Shown here piece after piece: positions 1-12,625 of a stretch of DNA of 64,000 nt. Position numbers and translations under genes: made by a program. Numbering within the stretch: position 1 is the first letter of the stretch; every line of letters starts with the position of its first letter. The DNA lies in the NCBI RefSeq assembly GCF_022201045.2, contig NC_068560.1:2728001-2792000 (forward strand), read 5' to 3'. A model generated the notes under the pieces. The model did not search any database and was not told where the DNA came from. It worked only from the letters and a program-made list of their open reading frames with translations. Origin of the DNA: Citrus sinensis (taxonomy: Eukaryota > Streptophyta > Magnoliopsida > Sapindales > Rutaceae).

Positions 1-1500
1 CATGCATTAATCACCAGGGCCACACCAACAAATCAACATTAATGTCTTCTTTGGAAACAACATCAATAGAACCCCAACTATAGCAACATACAACCCACAG
101 TATTTATTTCTAAGGCTAAAAATGGTATCTAGATAAGGAATGACAAGTTTTTACACAAATGAACTTAATGAACCACATAATGGTCCTTTAGAACAGCGAA
201 GAATTCCAATTAAAGAAATATAATAACTAAAATGTGTTAAAACAGAGCTGCCATATAAAATTAACATTAATGCCGCACATTCTTGGAAAACAATACGACA
301 AGTGTTTCCAAATCAAATACTTACTCAACCAGCCAATTACTTGGTAAGCAACAACAAAAGCTTCGACAATAACATAAGTGAATATTAATGACCTCACATC
401 ACATAGGATTTCTACACTTGTATAAACAGAGCTACCATAAAAAATCAACATTAACAATGCATGTCAATAACAGACAACATACACATGTTTCCAAGTAAAA
501 TATATACTCAAACAACTAATTACTTACAAATAAACAACAAAAGATTAAACAATGACATAAATGAACATTAAAGAATTGCATCATTTAGAAAACTGTACTT
601 GTATGAACAGAGCAACATATAAAATCCACATTAACGCCTAAACGTCATTTAGCAGACAATACAACACATGTTTCCAACTCAAGTATTTACTACTAACAGC
701 TTAATACTCAGCAATCAACAGAGCAAGCTTACGCAGAAACATAAATGAACATTAGCATTGCGTCATTTACAAGTTTGAGAGTGGTTCGTAAGTAACGGGT
801 GATGCAAGCTCACAACTTAAAAACTTACTAAACACCACTTCACCAATCAAACAATTTCGGAACTCGTGTACAACAACAGTAGGACACATATAACAGTGTA
901 TACGAAGTCAGAGAAAATCACCATTCCAACACCACTTATATGATATAAACTATACAATGGATTCTACTAGCCAATTATAACTCCTATCATCTTTTCCAGA
1001 GATATATGCAGGTAAAGTCTCCACACACACACACACACACACCCAATTTCTACGTTTTTTTAAAACGTATTTTCCTTTTACTTTTATATGATCAAATATG
1101 CTAGATTCATAATTTCGTTTCGTTTGCTTTCCCTTGCCCTCTCAGGAAACAAACAGGCGCCAAACCATAACCTCCCACAAATCATCAAGGAAAATCAAAG
1201 CATTCCACGAAGAAAAAACAAAAAAACAACGACGATTAAAACAACAGAAGATAACCAACAAAACGATGGCGTAAAGGCTAAGAAGCGTGAAATTACGTAA
1301 GAACAGAGACAAAATGGACAAAAGAGAGATCAAACGAGAGCTTACAAAACGCGAAATCCTGATCCGGCGAGAAGGAGAGGCGAATCGGAGGAGCAAGAGG
1401 TGAGATCGAAACCCTAAGTTAGAGAGAGACAATGTGAGGAGAGAGAGAGACACACACACAGAAAGAGAAGGAGAAGAGAGACAGAGATTGAGAGAGAGAA
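1..1500 (-). other. 5' end of an unidentified minus-strand gene (leader exon plus intron)
   Basis: On the minus strand, about 1500 down to 1346 looks like a plant leader exon. It is CT-rich, contains the run AACTTAGGGTTTCG, and ends at a consensus donor (TTTT|GTAAGC, donor G at 1345). The rest, down to base 1, is AT-rich and would be the first intron, so the coding part lies outside the window. A 105-codon minus ORF over this exon is pyrimidine-derived low complexity and is not called. A (CA)n run sits at about 1021-1041. The product cannot be named. Confidence 0.35.
241..780. repeat. Three tandem copies of a ~182-bp diverged repeat
   Basis: The phrase AACAGAGC...CATATAAAA..CACATTAA recurs at about 241, 425 and 606. 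Each copy is followed by the same landmarks in order: ACAC(A)TGTTTCCAA, a TACTC block, AACATAAATGAACATTA, then a TCATTT block. Spacing is 184 then 181 bp. A weaker fourth copy may precede 241. It lies in the presumed intron of the gene leaving the window. Confidence 0.75.
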
Positions 1501-1784
1501 CGTAGTTAGGGGGAATAGGTGAGTGGGACTTTGTTGGTGACAGGCTGTCTCCAGCTGTGTCCAGTCCGAGTCTGTAGGTTCGGATTTAAAAAAATAAAAT
1601 TTTTTGGGACTTCTGGTTCGGGTTTTTTACACCCGAGCCTACGTGGCTATTCGCCTTGGCGGCGTTTACGGCGACTTGTTTCTGTATTTGTTCTGTGTTC
1701 TTTCATTCTTTTCCATTTCGAGTAATATCACCTAGATCCCTGCCGTTCTAACTAATCAGAAAATGCAACAACTGTTCTGTACTT

Positions 1785-2425
1785 TTGACATAGGTGTCTA
1801 ATTTCTGGTAAAATTTAACACGATTCGATTATTCAATATGAATATGACACGAATAAATAAATATAGATCATTAAATTTGATACGATTATTAAATAAACCC
1901 GGTCTAGATCGATACGATTTTTTTCCGTGTCAGATTAGAGTTAAAACTCTTAACACATTTATCCAAACAATGACACGATTATATTTTCTTTTTTAAATCA
2001 ATTTCTAGGTTCTTATCTTTAAAACTCAAATATCAAATAAGATTCTCTCTTTTTATTTTTTTGAAAGGATAAATATATACATAGTGTTTTATTTATAAAA
2101 TTTTATATAAATTTAGAACTTTAATAGCTAGCGTATAAAATATTGGTACACATGTATACGTTATGATATTGATATATAGTATTATTTACACATATAAAAT
2201 TAAAAACTTTAATAGTATAAATGTGTAATATTTTGGAGGTATGTGTGTGTAACATTTGTTAAATATATAGATATTAAACGGGTTATTGGGTAACCCGTTT
2301 ATTTTCTGTGTGGGGTTTGGATATCAATATTTTAACACGATTATTAAATGCGTCAGGTTTGAATCAACTTAAATTTAACACAATATGAAATTAACACGAC
2401 CCGCGACCCGTTTTGTTAGCTCTAC
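1785..2425. mobile_element. Degenerate hAT-like non-autonomous element (uncertain)
   Basis: The segment is bounded by loosely inverted blocks rich in ACACGA / ACCCG motifs (GGTGTCTAATTTCTGG on the left; GACCCGCGACCCG...GTTAGCTC on the right). This composition is typical of plant hAT-type miniature elements. Inside is an exact hairpin at 2275-2301 (11-nt arms TAAACGGGTTA / TAACCCGTTTA, 5-nt loop). No coding capacity and no clear target duplication were seen. Confidence 0.3.
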
Positions 2426-5102
2426 TTGGCCTCTATATGTTAGGTTCTATTAATGCATAGCTAAATGAACCATACATTAGGTGTATAATTTTGTGTGAGC
2501 ACAGTCCGGTTAGGTTTAATTTTTGAAAAAATAAATTGAACTAAAAAATCCATCAATTTAAGGATTTCTTAAGTCAATTAAAACTATTTTTTTTAAAAGA
2601 CAAACGGAAATAAATTAAGTTTAATACATCTAAATTTTAGGTTTCGAGCAATTTTCCTTTAAATTGAGTCATATTTTTCTAATTTCATATCAACTTCATA
2701 GTGAACTAGAACTTGTATGAATGTCTACTTGACTCTAAACTTTTAAGTCATAAATTTCCTATTCGACCCCTGTAGAGATCTATGTAACAGAATATATCAA
2801 ATTATGCCTTTGTATATTATTTAGTGTAAAATCAGGGAACAAAATGATACTATTATGTCATTTCTCTTTCATTTATTTTGGGCGGTTTTAAGAGTCTGTC
2901 TGTTTGGTTAAGATGAATCTCTATCCCCGCTATCCTGTGCTCGATCAGGAAAATCCTTAAACTCGGTTAGTAACAACAGTTCATGATTGGCTGGAGTGTT
3001 AGCCGTGCTGCCGCTATCCAGCGTAGGATTTGGGAAAATCTAAACTGGACGAATGTAATTTAATGTTTGATGTCCAGATGCAATTAATTTTATAACAAAA
3101 TCTTCGTGAATTAACATTAAAACGGCAAAGACTTTGGTAAGAAGATTTTGTAATGAATCTTACATTCCATTTATATTTAGAAAGAAAAAAAAAATTTATT
3201 TGCATTATTACCTCCCATTTCAGACCCTTTTTTGTTTGATAGTGTTTCTCGTGAAGGCATTTGATAATATTTATTAAAAAAAAAAAGAACATAATTAGAT
3301 TTAAATTTTTTTATACACTTTTGTTGAAAACTAACTAATAATTAAATAATATTTTTGAAATATCTGACCGTGATGAAAATGAATTTAGATTTGGTGCTGA
3401 TTGCTGAAGTAAGAGCTCACGAGCATTTTTAATAGTTTACGATCAAAATATTAAAAAAAAAATCGTCATAAAGCTCCAAATCCAATGAGGATTATATAGC
3501 AGAATTATCAGGCTACCGTATTCCTTGCATAATTGTTTATCAAATGCCAAATAATTATTTTAAGTTCTTAAAAAATATTAATAAAATAAAATAAATCAGG
3601 TAATGCTAAAAAAAAGACTATAAATAAATTCATCCAATTTTAAAAGTTGAAACAATTAAAAAAAAAAAAAAGAGTAGAAAGGCTTTCTAAGCTAGAAGAT
3701 TATTGATCATTTTCAATAATAAATGAATCATGTTCAGTATTCAATGTAGATATCAAATATTGATTTGGTTTTTCATATAATATATCACATTAACAATTTT
3801 AATTTAAATAATGTTATAAATTTATTAAAATAAATGTGAATGCTTATAACATACACTTCTTAGTCTTCCACTGTCTCCTACTAATAACTTTTAACTTTTC
3901 TATAACTTCCACTTTCTCATAAGAAATTATGATCTATAATGTTTCTATTAATTTCATGAAATGACTGTATAACTATAAAAGAAAACTCATCTCTTTATTT
4001 TGTACATGAGTAATAATATAATCACAAATTCTTATACAAATTTAATTTGTACAAATTGATGTGCCATGATAAAATTACTTAAATTAAATATCTCAAACCA
4101 CATGATTTATTTTTATTATTTTATATTTTTATTCAACCAATTAATTAATACCAAATTAGTTTATACAAAATAAGTTTGTATAAGTCCATACGGCTGTATC
4201 ATCACTCAAAGAATAAAATAAGAGAACAATATATTATAAAGTGATTTTATTCATTCCAAATGTGTATAAAGAGTAATGATACAAACTTATCTTGCACACA
4301 CTTGGAATTAATAAAATCACATTATAATATATTGTTATCTTATTTTATTCTTTATCTTATGTTATTTCTTTATTCTGTGTTGATGACTAATAACTTTTCT
4401 AATAAAGAAGAGAAAATTATTTTACTATTATTAACCTAAAGTTTCACAAACTTCACCGCACACCTATGCAATAAATAAGCTATCATTTGATTGGAAAATG
4501 TAAAAAATCATTAGAAAGATAATTCGAAATCAAAGTCATTGGTTGACTTGGGGCATTTTTAATTACTAAAATTGAGTGATTGGATCAGGTTTTTGCATAA
4601 TATCTCTTTGATTTTTGCAATTCAAACTTAAGAGAGATGCCAGCCATAAGCTGTTTTCAATTTTTAGAGATGACAAAGACACAGCATGATTCATTATTGT
4701 AGCCAACCCATTTGGCACTTGCGGCCAACCCATTATGTTCAAATAATATATATCTTATAAATGATATTATAATAAAAGATCTGGTGGGATGAGTCATCTC
4801 TGTTTCGGTGAGCCGTCTAACAATCTAGATTCAAAATGAGCCGAATCTACTTTCAAATATTGGCGAAAAAATTCATCACCACGAGCAACCCATTGGGTTA
4901 AATGATCATTTTCTTGGTAGTGAAAACATCAAGATCAAACACACTCAAAACTAAAACATTACACTAACAACATGCCATCCGTACCGAAGCTAATACCCTT
5001 CGATCCAGAAACAAAGAACATATCCAGCAATGCATAAAACAACCTATCCAGAAAACTAAAATAAATAAAGCCAACCAATAAAGCAACTGCTTCTCGTTAT
5101 AA
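2426..5102. other. AT-rich intergenic DNA
   Basis: No supported gene. The open frames here are short and of low complexity. The one clear structure is the foldback hairpin at 4208-4353, listed separately. Around 4030-4200 several TTTGTATAA / TTATACAAA words suggest further decayed miniature-element sequence around that hairpin. Confidence 0.6.
4208..4353. repeat. Foldback (MITE-like) hairpin with ~59-bp arms
   Basis: The left arm (4208-4266) begins AAAGAATAAAATAAGAG. The right arm (4295-4353), read on the other strand, begins AAAGAATAAAATAAGAT and stays matched through the AATATATTATAA, GTGATTTTATT and ATTCCAA blocks, with only a handful of mismatches. The 28-base spacer contains AGTAATGATACAAACTTAT. 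A transcript from either strand would form a long hairpin. No protein is encoded. Confidence 0.8.
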
Positions 5103-5258
5103 TAACTATTTTCCATGTTTCACTAATGAATTAACAGTTTCAGTCACCTGAGTTGTAATCAATAGAAAGAATAAGAGAGCTAACTATTTTCCATGTTTCA
5201 CTAATGAATTAACAGTTTCAGTCACCTGAGTTGTAATCAATAGAAAGAATAAGAGAGC
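5103..5258. repeat. Perfect 78-bp tandem duplication
   Basis: 5103-5180 and 5181-5258 are identical as read (units begin TAACTATTTTCCATG and end AATAAGAGAGC). It lies about 250 bp beyond the stop of the glutamyl-tRNA synthetase gene, probably just past or inside its 3' UTR. Lack of divergence implies a recent duplication. Confidence 0.92.
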
Positions 5259-5501
5259 TGACACATTGTAAACGGTTACCTTTGCAGCAATTCCTTTTAA
5301 AACCTGACATCAATATATTAGAAATCCATTGTACTTGAATATTTAAAAAGCAAGCTGCAACTGAACTAAAAAACAGTAAATCAATTAATTAAGTCAACAG
5401 TGGTTCAAAAATATGCGAATGGAAATGTAAGAAATAAAGTTTCCCAATCACAGCTAAATAAACTCATAAAGACAGTGGACACCTTAATAAGTATAAAGGT
5501 T

Positions 5502-8500
5502 TTACTTAAAGACTGCTTGCTGGCGCCCATCTGGGATTGCAAAGAGAACCACTGGCTTTGAAGATCTGGTAAAAGGAACATCGCATCTGAAGTAGCCCTT
5601 CCTCTCCAGTTGCAAAATCTCTCCCCGCTTCAGATTCCGCATGTTTGAATCTCCAATAGCTGCAGTCTCAAATCTTGTACAGGGGTTGAGCACATCAAGG
5701 AAGTCCTCTCCTTCTTCCAGCTGCATCAACAACAATTATAAGCATTAATAAAACAGCTAACTTCATATACATGACAACTGGCATGTCAAGTTACACGCAC
5801 CAGCACCACGATACTAGAATGTTAAGACAGCCCTGTACCAACTCCAGTATGCAAGCCCCATACCCATACATGGAAGTATCCCTACTACTAAATTTTGACC
5901 ATTTCAAATTGATGGCTTCAATATTGAAATTAATGTAGAAGTAAAGGAATAAATCTGATGGCTAAAATAAGTCACAAATTCACATCATTCCAGAGACCCA
6001 ATTTCACTATTGCACAGTTTAAAACATCAGAAAGATCTTGTGCAAGGAAAATTCTGATTATCATTATGTACCTTCTTCTTTGTGATTAGATAGTCAAAGC
6101 CAACCAATGTGAGGTTAACTAACTCATTTGTCTCAGGCAGCCATGTGAGCTTCAACTTTGTGTTCTTGACAGATCCTTCAAGATGCAAAAATCCTGATAA
6201 TTGTGTAACATTTCCATCCTGGTCCCTACTAATTTCTTTTACTATGGCATTCCCCCAATCCATTAAAGTAATTTCCTCATTCGCAGAAATCAGCTGAGCA
6301 TCAGCATGGTCTATCCATATCCTTTTTGTGTATGTCGTAGCTTTTTCTCCTGCACCTTCATACTTCTTATGCCTTGGAATTATGCGCACAAATGGTTTAT
6401 CAGGGCCATCAGTTAGAGTCAGCAGTACACGTCTGTCTTCAATGACAGCAGTATGTCTAGGACAAACAGGATCAATGATCTTCTTATTAATGGTCCAAAG
6501 TTTGTCCCATTCCATAAGATTAAGATTTTTCGAAGCACCCTGCAAAAATAAGGATTCAAAAGTTAATCTTCTACTTAACAGATCTCAATGCATAACATAT
6601 GAAGCAAGTCCACAAGAATTGAAAATGTGTGAGATGTGAAAATTCTTATAGTTCAACTACATCATCTTACCTGTTCAAGAATAAACTGGATCAAAGCCTC
6701 AACCAGCAGACCCCTACGCACAATTCCTTGGACAGTAGGAAACCGAGGATCATCCCATCCATCAACTTTTCCGTTTTGTACAAACCAGAGAAGCTTGCGC
6801 TTGCTGAGAAGTGTATACACCATGTTCAATCTGCTAAACTCATAAATATGAACCTTTCTTACACCCAGATCCTCCTGAATCCTATAGTACTGTGCATTGC
6901 GATCATGGTACTCACTAGATCTGAGTGCATGTGTTATTCCTTCTTTAGCATCAACAAAAGGACAAGCAAAATCATATGTTGGGTATACCTTGTACTTGGA
7001 CCCAATTCGATGGTGGGGAATCGGATTGCAACGATAATAGACTGGATCTCGAAGAGATTTGTTGGGATCTTGCATGTCCAACTTCCCACGAAGACAGCAC
7101 TCCAAACCCCTTTCAGATCCTGCAATCATTTCTTTCCACAATTTCATATTCTCCTCAATGCTGTTGTTTCTGCATTTTGATTCTATCCCGTCCATCCTTT
7201 CTTTCTGCATTTGCTCACGAGGCGTGTCATCAACATAAGCCTTGCCCTGACGAATCAAATTCTCAGCCATTTCCATCAAATCAGGAAAGTAGTCTGAAGT
7301 GTAGGTTACTGTTTCATATTTGATGCCCAATGTCTCAATATCTTTAAGAAGATTGTCCACAAATTCATTGCTTTCTTTAGCAGGATTTGTGTCATCAAAA
7401 CGCACAATCAGCTGACCTTGGTACCGTTGAGCAAAATACTGGTTCAGTAGAGCTGCTTTTGAGTGCCCGATGTGAAGATAACCACTTGGTTCTGGAGCAA
7501 ATCGCAAACGCACTTTGCCAATTTCAGCATCAGGAAGATCCACTTCAAAAGAAGGACGGCTGCCAGCTTTTCCCTTCTCAGATACATCCCCTTTCACACC
7601 CTGTTGTTCTTTTGACTTGGCTGCAGTTGGCTTTCCCAACCCTTTTTTACTGACATATGTTGCTGTCACTTCATCCAAAGAATCACTATATTCTGCAGAT
7701 AACGAATTGAACCAACGCACTAGATTCTGGTACTTTTTTGATTTCCTCAAACTATCCCATCTTTGCCCAGTTCCTGGGTGGATCCAAAATTAAGCATCTA
7801 TTACTATTTGGAGCACAGAGTAACAAATTTTAGGTGTTCAAAATGAAGAAGAAACTGTGGAAAGTTCAATCACTGCGTGAACCCAACAAAATGCAAAATC
7901 ATAAATAGGAGAAAAGAAACAGTGATTTGTTTTGTATATCTTCAGAGAAAACTGAACCCATATGCATTATCCGCTAAAGAGAAAATCTTGCATATATTTT
8001 TTATTTTTGGTCTTAATGGTGCCACATGCTAAGTATTCAAGATAAATACACAAGTTTTGAAACCTTTACCAGCAAGAGCTGACCAGATAGCTATGTCCAC
8101 AATTGATAAACTATGGCCAACTACGAAAGTACGTCTCTCAAGATACTTATCCACATAGGTGCATGCATTTTCAAATTCGGAACCAGATGAAAAGACTGGA
8201 GTATAATCCAGCCACTCATCAATCTGAAAAAAGACAAAAGAAAAGAAAAGGATTTGAATTACAATCTAAGCGGCTCTTCAAAAGGGGGGAAAAATTGACA
8301 TTCTTATATTCATCAAATTAAGAATAATTACCTCACCAGCTTCATATGCATTCTGACCATAGAAATTAGCTACACGACCGATATAACGGAGGAGAACATA
8401 AGTTCCTTGCAATTTTGACCTATGGTACATAAAAGTTAAAACATGAGTACATTCTTAGTCAGCTTATAATTTTCTTTTCTTTGCTAAGAAATATAACCTG

Positions 8501-8835
8501 ATTATTTTTGAAAGACAGATATTAAAAAAGAGAAACACAAAGATTGGACAATCGTGCCATTCTCATATGGAAACTATTGGCTACAACACCAAAAGAAATC
8601 AATAAACTCTGAACATATTCAAAAGGGTTTCTTTCTACCTAAATGCCCAAATGCATTAAAACATGAAAAAAATAAAAGCAGCAACAGATCATAAATACCC
8701 ATTTGAGAAAGAAAACGTAGGAGCAGAGCCTGATGTTTCAGTTGGTATCGTGATTCCCGCAAGCTTGGTAGCAGCAATGACCGATAGTGGAGGGCTGTCG
8801 GCCGGAAAAGATAACACCTTAATCTCCATAGTCAT
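5502..8835 (-). CDS. Glutamyl-tRNA synthetase, cytosolic
   Basis: Charges tRNA-Glu with glutamate for cytosolic translation. Coding exons by GT-AG junctions: 8835-8699, 8419-8332, 8223-8070, 7773-6671, 6539-6072 and 5720-5502, giving 2,169 nt, 722 aa in phase, the length expected of the plant cytosolic enzyme. Residues ~1-135 form the GST-like N-terminal domain (FSSGSEFENA, VGHSLSIVDIAIWSALAG). A linker is followed by the class Ic catalytic core with APEPSGYLHIGH (HIGH ~227-230), DDTNPAKE and the KMSKS-loop equivalent LLSKRKL (~448-454). The eukaryote-type beta-barrel anticodon domain ends at PDGRQQAVFK. The start used is MTMEIKVL; a second Met two codons later is equally possible. The bases before the start (GTGCAG|GTG) look like an acceptor, so a leader intron is likely. 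No breaks seen. Confidence 0.95.
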
Positions 8836-9350
8836 CACCTGCACTATCAAAACACCAATATCAAAATAAAACAAGAACAATAATAAACAAAGCAGCTGTC
8901 ATGTAAGACCGAAATCACAAGAGCTTAGCTGTTAAAAGAGATTTAAGCATCTACATTTATAGACTTGTAGAGAGAGAGTTTTGAAAAAGGGAGCGGTGGA
9001 TTAGTGGAAATTTCTTTTGTTCCCACTCAGGTTTTATCAAAAATGCAAAACTAACGCTGTAGCCCACAGGATTAGAAAATTGGATTAGACCCTACAAAAG
9101 CAAAAAGTAATTTGAATATGTATTTTTAAACATTACAAATAAAAAATAAAAAAAATAAAACAGGAAACTCATTTGACCAATGAAAATTACGTACACTATT
9201 TAACAAACTGCATAATAAAATTTCTAATCCGACAGAACCTATCGGTTCATGGATATTAGAGAAGAGTAAAGTCAAGTCAAGCGAGAACACAGTATGCAAC
9301 GGGCCGGACCGGCCCGATTGAACGTTCGAGGGAAACTGAAAAATCGTGAC
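8836..9350. other. Leader/promoter side of the glutamyl-tRNA synthetase gene
   Basis: Minus-strand sequence at about 8960-9000 is CT-rich (TCTCTCTCTACAAG) and resembles a short leader exon for the synthetase gene. Beyond it the DNA is AT-rich, apart from a short GC-rich imperfect palindrome GGGCCGGACCGGCCC at about 9300. No gene seen. Confidence 0.4.
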
Positions 9351-9360
9351 AGCAACCAAG

Positions 9361-10134
9361 GGATGGCACTTTCCCGGTCCGGGTTCGGCCTTTCCGGATC
9401 CGAACCCGGACACACAATTATATTACCGGACCCGGAGCCCGGTTTTCCGGGTTTTTTTACCCGGATTGCTTTACTTAGTTATGAAGGTTGTTCCTGCAGC
9501 AAATGTACTGCAACTTTTCCATAGCCACTTTCCCGTTTCAGTTTCTGTGGAGATGATTAGTCAAAAATTAACAGAGCATAAATTGCAAAGAGAAAAGCCG
9601 AGACTCACAAATATTAACAACGGCAGCTTATGAATATGATGATGAACACAGTACACAGCCGCGATCGAGTGGATTTCAACCCCTTTTGCTGGTCGCGACA
9701 GAGAAGGCTAGTGGTGCTGATGAAACGAAGAGAGCCGTGCCGCAAAGGTGGTGACAGCCGCGCCGTGGAGGTGGTGACAGCCGCGCCGGAAGGTGGTGAT
9801 AGCCGCGCCACGAAGGAGCTGATTTGAAGAAGAGAAATTAGAGGAGAGTTAGAACTGTTGAAGAGAGAGTGAGAGATTACGCTAGGCGGCTAGGCTACTG
9901 CATTTTGTTTTTTAATTTTTCGATTTATATTTAATAATTTCTAACAAATAATATTAGAATAAATAATATCCAGATCCGGGTTCCTGATTTACGGGTTCAC
10001 GTAAACCCGGATCCTGACCCGGAATCATGCGGGCTCTCAAAAGTTTATTCGGATTCCGCATTAAAATTGTTCCGGTGCGGGTTGAACCCGGATCGGATTA
10101 TCGGGTTCTGTCGGGTTCGGGTTTGGTTGCCATC
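9361..10134. mobile_element. Non-autonomous hAT-like element (GGGATGGCA ends)
   Basis: The left end reads GGGATGGCACTTTCCCGG. The right end, on the opposite strand, reads GGATGGCAACCAAACCCG. The (T)AGGGATGGCAA terminus followed by GGGTTCGGGT-type subterminal repeats is characteristic of a plant hAT group. Both ends are dense in CCGGGTT / AACCCGG words and the centre is AT-rich. Inside are three ~22-bp tandem units GGTGGTGACAGCCGCGCC (9747, 9770, 9792). No transposase; a clear 8-bp target duplication was not found, so the exact ends are approximate. Confidence 0.55.
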
Positions 10135-12625
10135 CTAAGTCCATTCACATTACCAAAGCAAAGCAGCAATTAAATAAAAAAAAAAAACAAATTCACATTT
10201 CACAGTACGTACTAAAAGCAAAGCACCAAAACTCAAAGTAGATAATTAAAATTAGCACGCACCAAAGGCAGGAGGACGAGCGCTGGCTGCTGTAGAGAGC
10301 TGGTGGTGGCGCGGCGGGTTGCTGGACGGGTGTGACGGTGGTGAGGCAACAATAAGGCGGCTGGCTGTCCTGAGAGGGATGCTGCAGTTTTAGGTTATGG
10401 GGTAATATGTGCTGCTGTTTTAGGTCATGGGGTAATTTTCATAAATTTTACACATATTAATATTTTTTGGTTCATAATTTTAAAGTTTAAAAAAATTTGG
10501 AGAAACTTTAAAATCATAAGATTTAATAAGATTGTGAAATTACGTTTTAAAAGCGGTTTTTAAAACTTTTTAAATTTTTTTTCACATTTTAAAATTTTGA
10601 ATTAAATATATATATATAAATATAGTAATTTTCTTATCCAACATCATAAAGTGCGAAAAACGTATGAAAAAATTTTAAAACCGAGAGATTTTGAAGATTT
10701 AAAACTTAGAGCGCTTAAAAAGCACGGCTTATGCGTTTTTTCGAAATTCACGCATTTTAAAATTTCGAACTCTATATATATATATATATATATATAAGTT
10801 TATAATGTTTAATCATTTCTAGTGAGGGTATTCATGCACTAATAAATTAAAAACATAAATTTTAATATATTAATGAGAAACAATATAATTTTTAATGTAT
10901 TAAAATATATGTTATTTTATATTTTAGTAATGTCCGCACTAGATAAGGACTTTTATAATGTTTACTAATAAATACAAGTAGAGCCTCCTCAAACTTTTAT
11001 CCCAAGTAATTTTTTATAATAAAAACCTTTCCTAAAATATAAAAAGAAATTATTGTCCCATGTAATTCCATATAAATTAAAATGCCATGATTATATTAGT
11101 CGAATGAAAATATAAATTAATTAATCAATACAAATAGATAGACTAAAAATTTAAAATATATGTGATAGATTATTTAATAGATTTTGCTTAACTCAAATGT
11201 GCTTTTAAAACCCGCTATTAAAGAGAAATTTATTAAGTAAATATTTATCAAATCATTGTTTTTGTTAAAAATTATGAAATAAATCATTTTGAGTGTTTCA
11301 ACCGTATTCCCATCCCAAATTGAGTCCTGATTTTGAGCCATGCCTACCAGAAGTGGCATCAACACTGCCCTAAATATAGTTTATAAACATGTAAACTAAT
11401 TTTTTTACCACGATATGTTACATTTATTTTTTATTTGAATATTAATTTAAAGACAAAATTTATTTTTTCGTTTATTTATATTATAGTAATATAATATGTT
11501 AATGTTACAGTCAGATATTTATCATCTCCAAATTCGTATAATTATGCAGAGTTTAAGCTTTATATATATACACACACACACACGGGGTAAATAAAGATTT
11601 TTCTACAAATAAATGTTTACAAAGTTTGATCCTTATTATTAGTTCGAACTGAAAGCTGGCGCATGCATAAAGTTTAGCCAGGTTTGCTCCAGGGGCATAA
11701 TAATAATAATAACACACAAATTTTAAATGTTATGTACAAAATTTTGATCTATTGATAATTTCTCAAGAGCAAGCAAACGCTATTAAAGTATTTGTTTAAT
11801 GAATCTTCTTTCTTCTTCGTAACGCTGTTTTGATTGTATTTGAACAGATCCCATTTGCCTGTGAAGAGTCAAAAAGAAAAAAAAAAAATTTATATATACA
11901 TATCCAAAACCAAACGTAACTGTCTTGTCTTCTGTCTGATGTGTCCTAATGCCATTATCCCAAAAATATCCATTGGTTACTCGCATTCCTAGGATCACCC
12001 CAGATCCGCATTTCACTGTGTGTGTGTGTAATTTTATCTTGTGTGTCACATAACTAATCTTTATGTTCAATAATCTTTTGGAAAACTTTTGGCCAGTTTT
12101 GTTTCTGGTTCCTCAGTTGGATACCAACTTAGTTGTTTTGTCTTTACCCAATTCGGACCAGAATTTCTCGGGTCCTAAATTCTCCAACTTAATCTAATAA
12201 TCTTTCTATGTACATTCTCGAATTTGGTTTGCTATTTTTTTCTTTTTTTGATCTTGTTGTATAATGTCCTTCATTTTCTGAGTAAAAATTGTTTTTTCAA
12301 TTCAGTTCATTTGATTTGGGGATCTGGGAATTTTTTGTGTTCATAAAAAAAGCATAAAAAAGTTTGAATCTTTTAACTGATTCGGCTGTTTTGGGATCGG
12401 GGTTCTTGTGGGATATTTGAAAAATTGATTCTTTTTGGGTTTTTTGGATCTCTGGTATCTCACATTTTGAGAAGAATGTGAGGTTTTTGGGGTGATGAAT
12501 TTCAAAGAGCTCAAGCATTTGCATCATTTGATTGTGTGTTTTAATGAGTAATGTGCGAAGAAATATTTGAATCATACGGTTTCTTGTTTCGGAACAAGAG
12601 ACCGTGACTGATTTGGATAAGCATT
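10135..12625. other. Intergenic DNA and 5' region of the kinase gene
   Basis: 10135-10440 holds GC-richer sequence with a repeated phrase (TTTTAGGTTATGGGGTAAT / TTTTAGGTCATGGGGTAAT), probably an old element fragment. 10440-11800 is very AT-rich with a (TA)n run at about 10774-10796. 12060-12625 is T/G-rich and is probably the promoter and leader of the kinase gene starting at 12626. Short ORFs here are not supported. Confidence 0.5.

Noticed and set aside
1142-1459. 105-codon minus-strand ORF rich in Leu/Ser
   Set aside because: Translation of a CT-rich leader exon crossing a clear donor site; not a plausible protein.
9614-9827. Two overlapping 65-codon ORFs on opposite strands
   Set aside because: Both arise from the same GC-rich tandem units inside the hAT-like element.
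10774-10796. (TA)n tract, and similar runs at 42027-42051
   Set aside because: Ordinary microsatellites.
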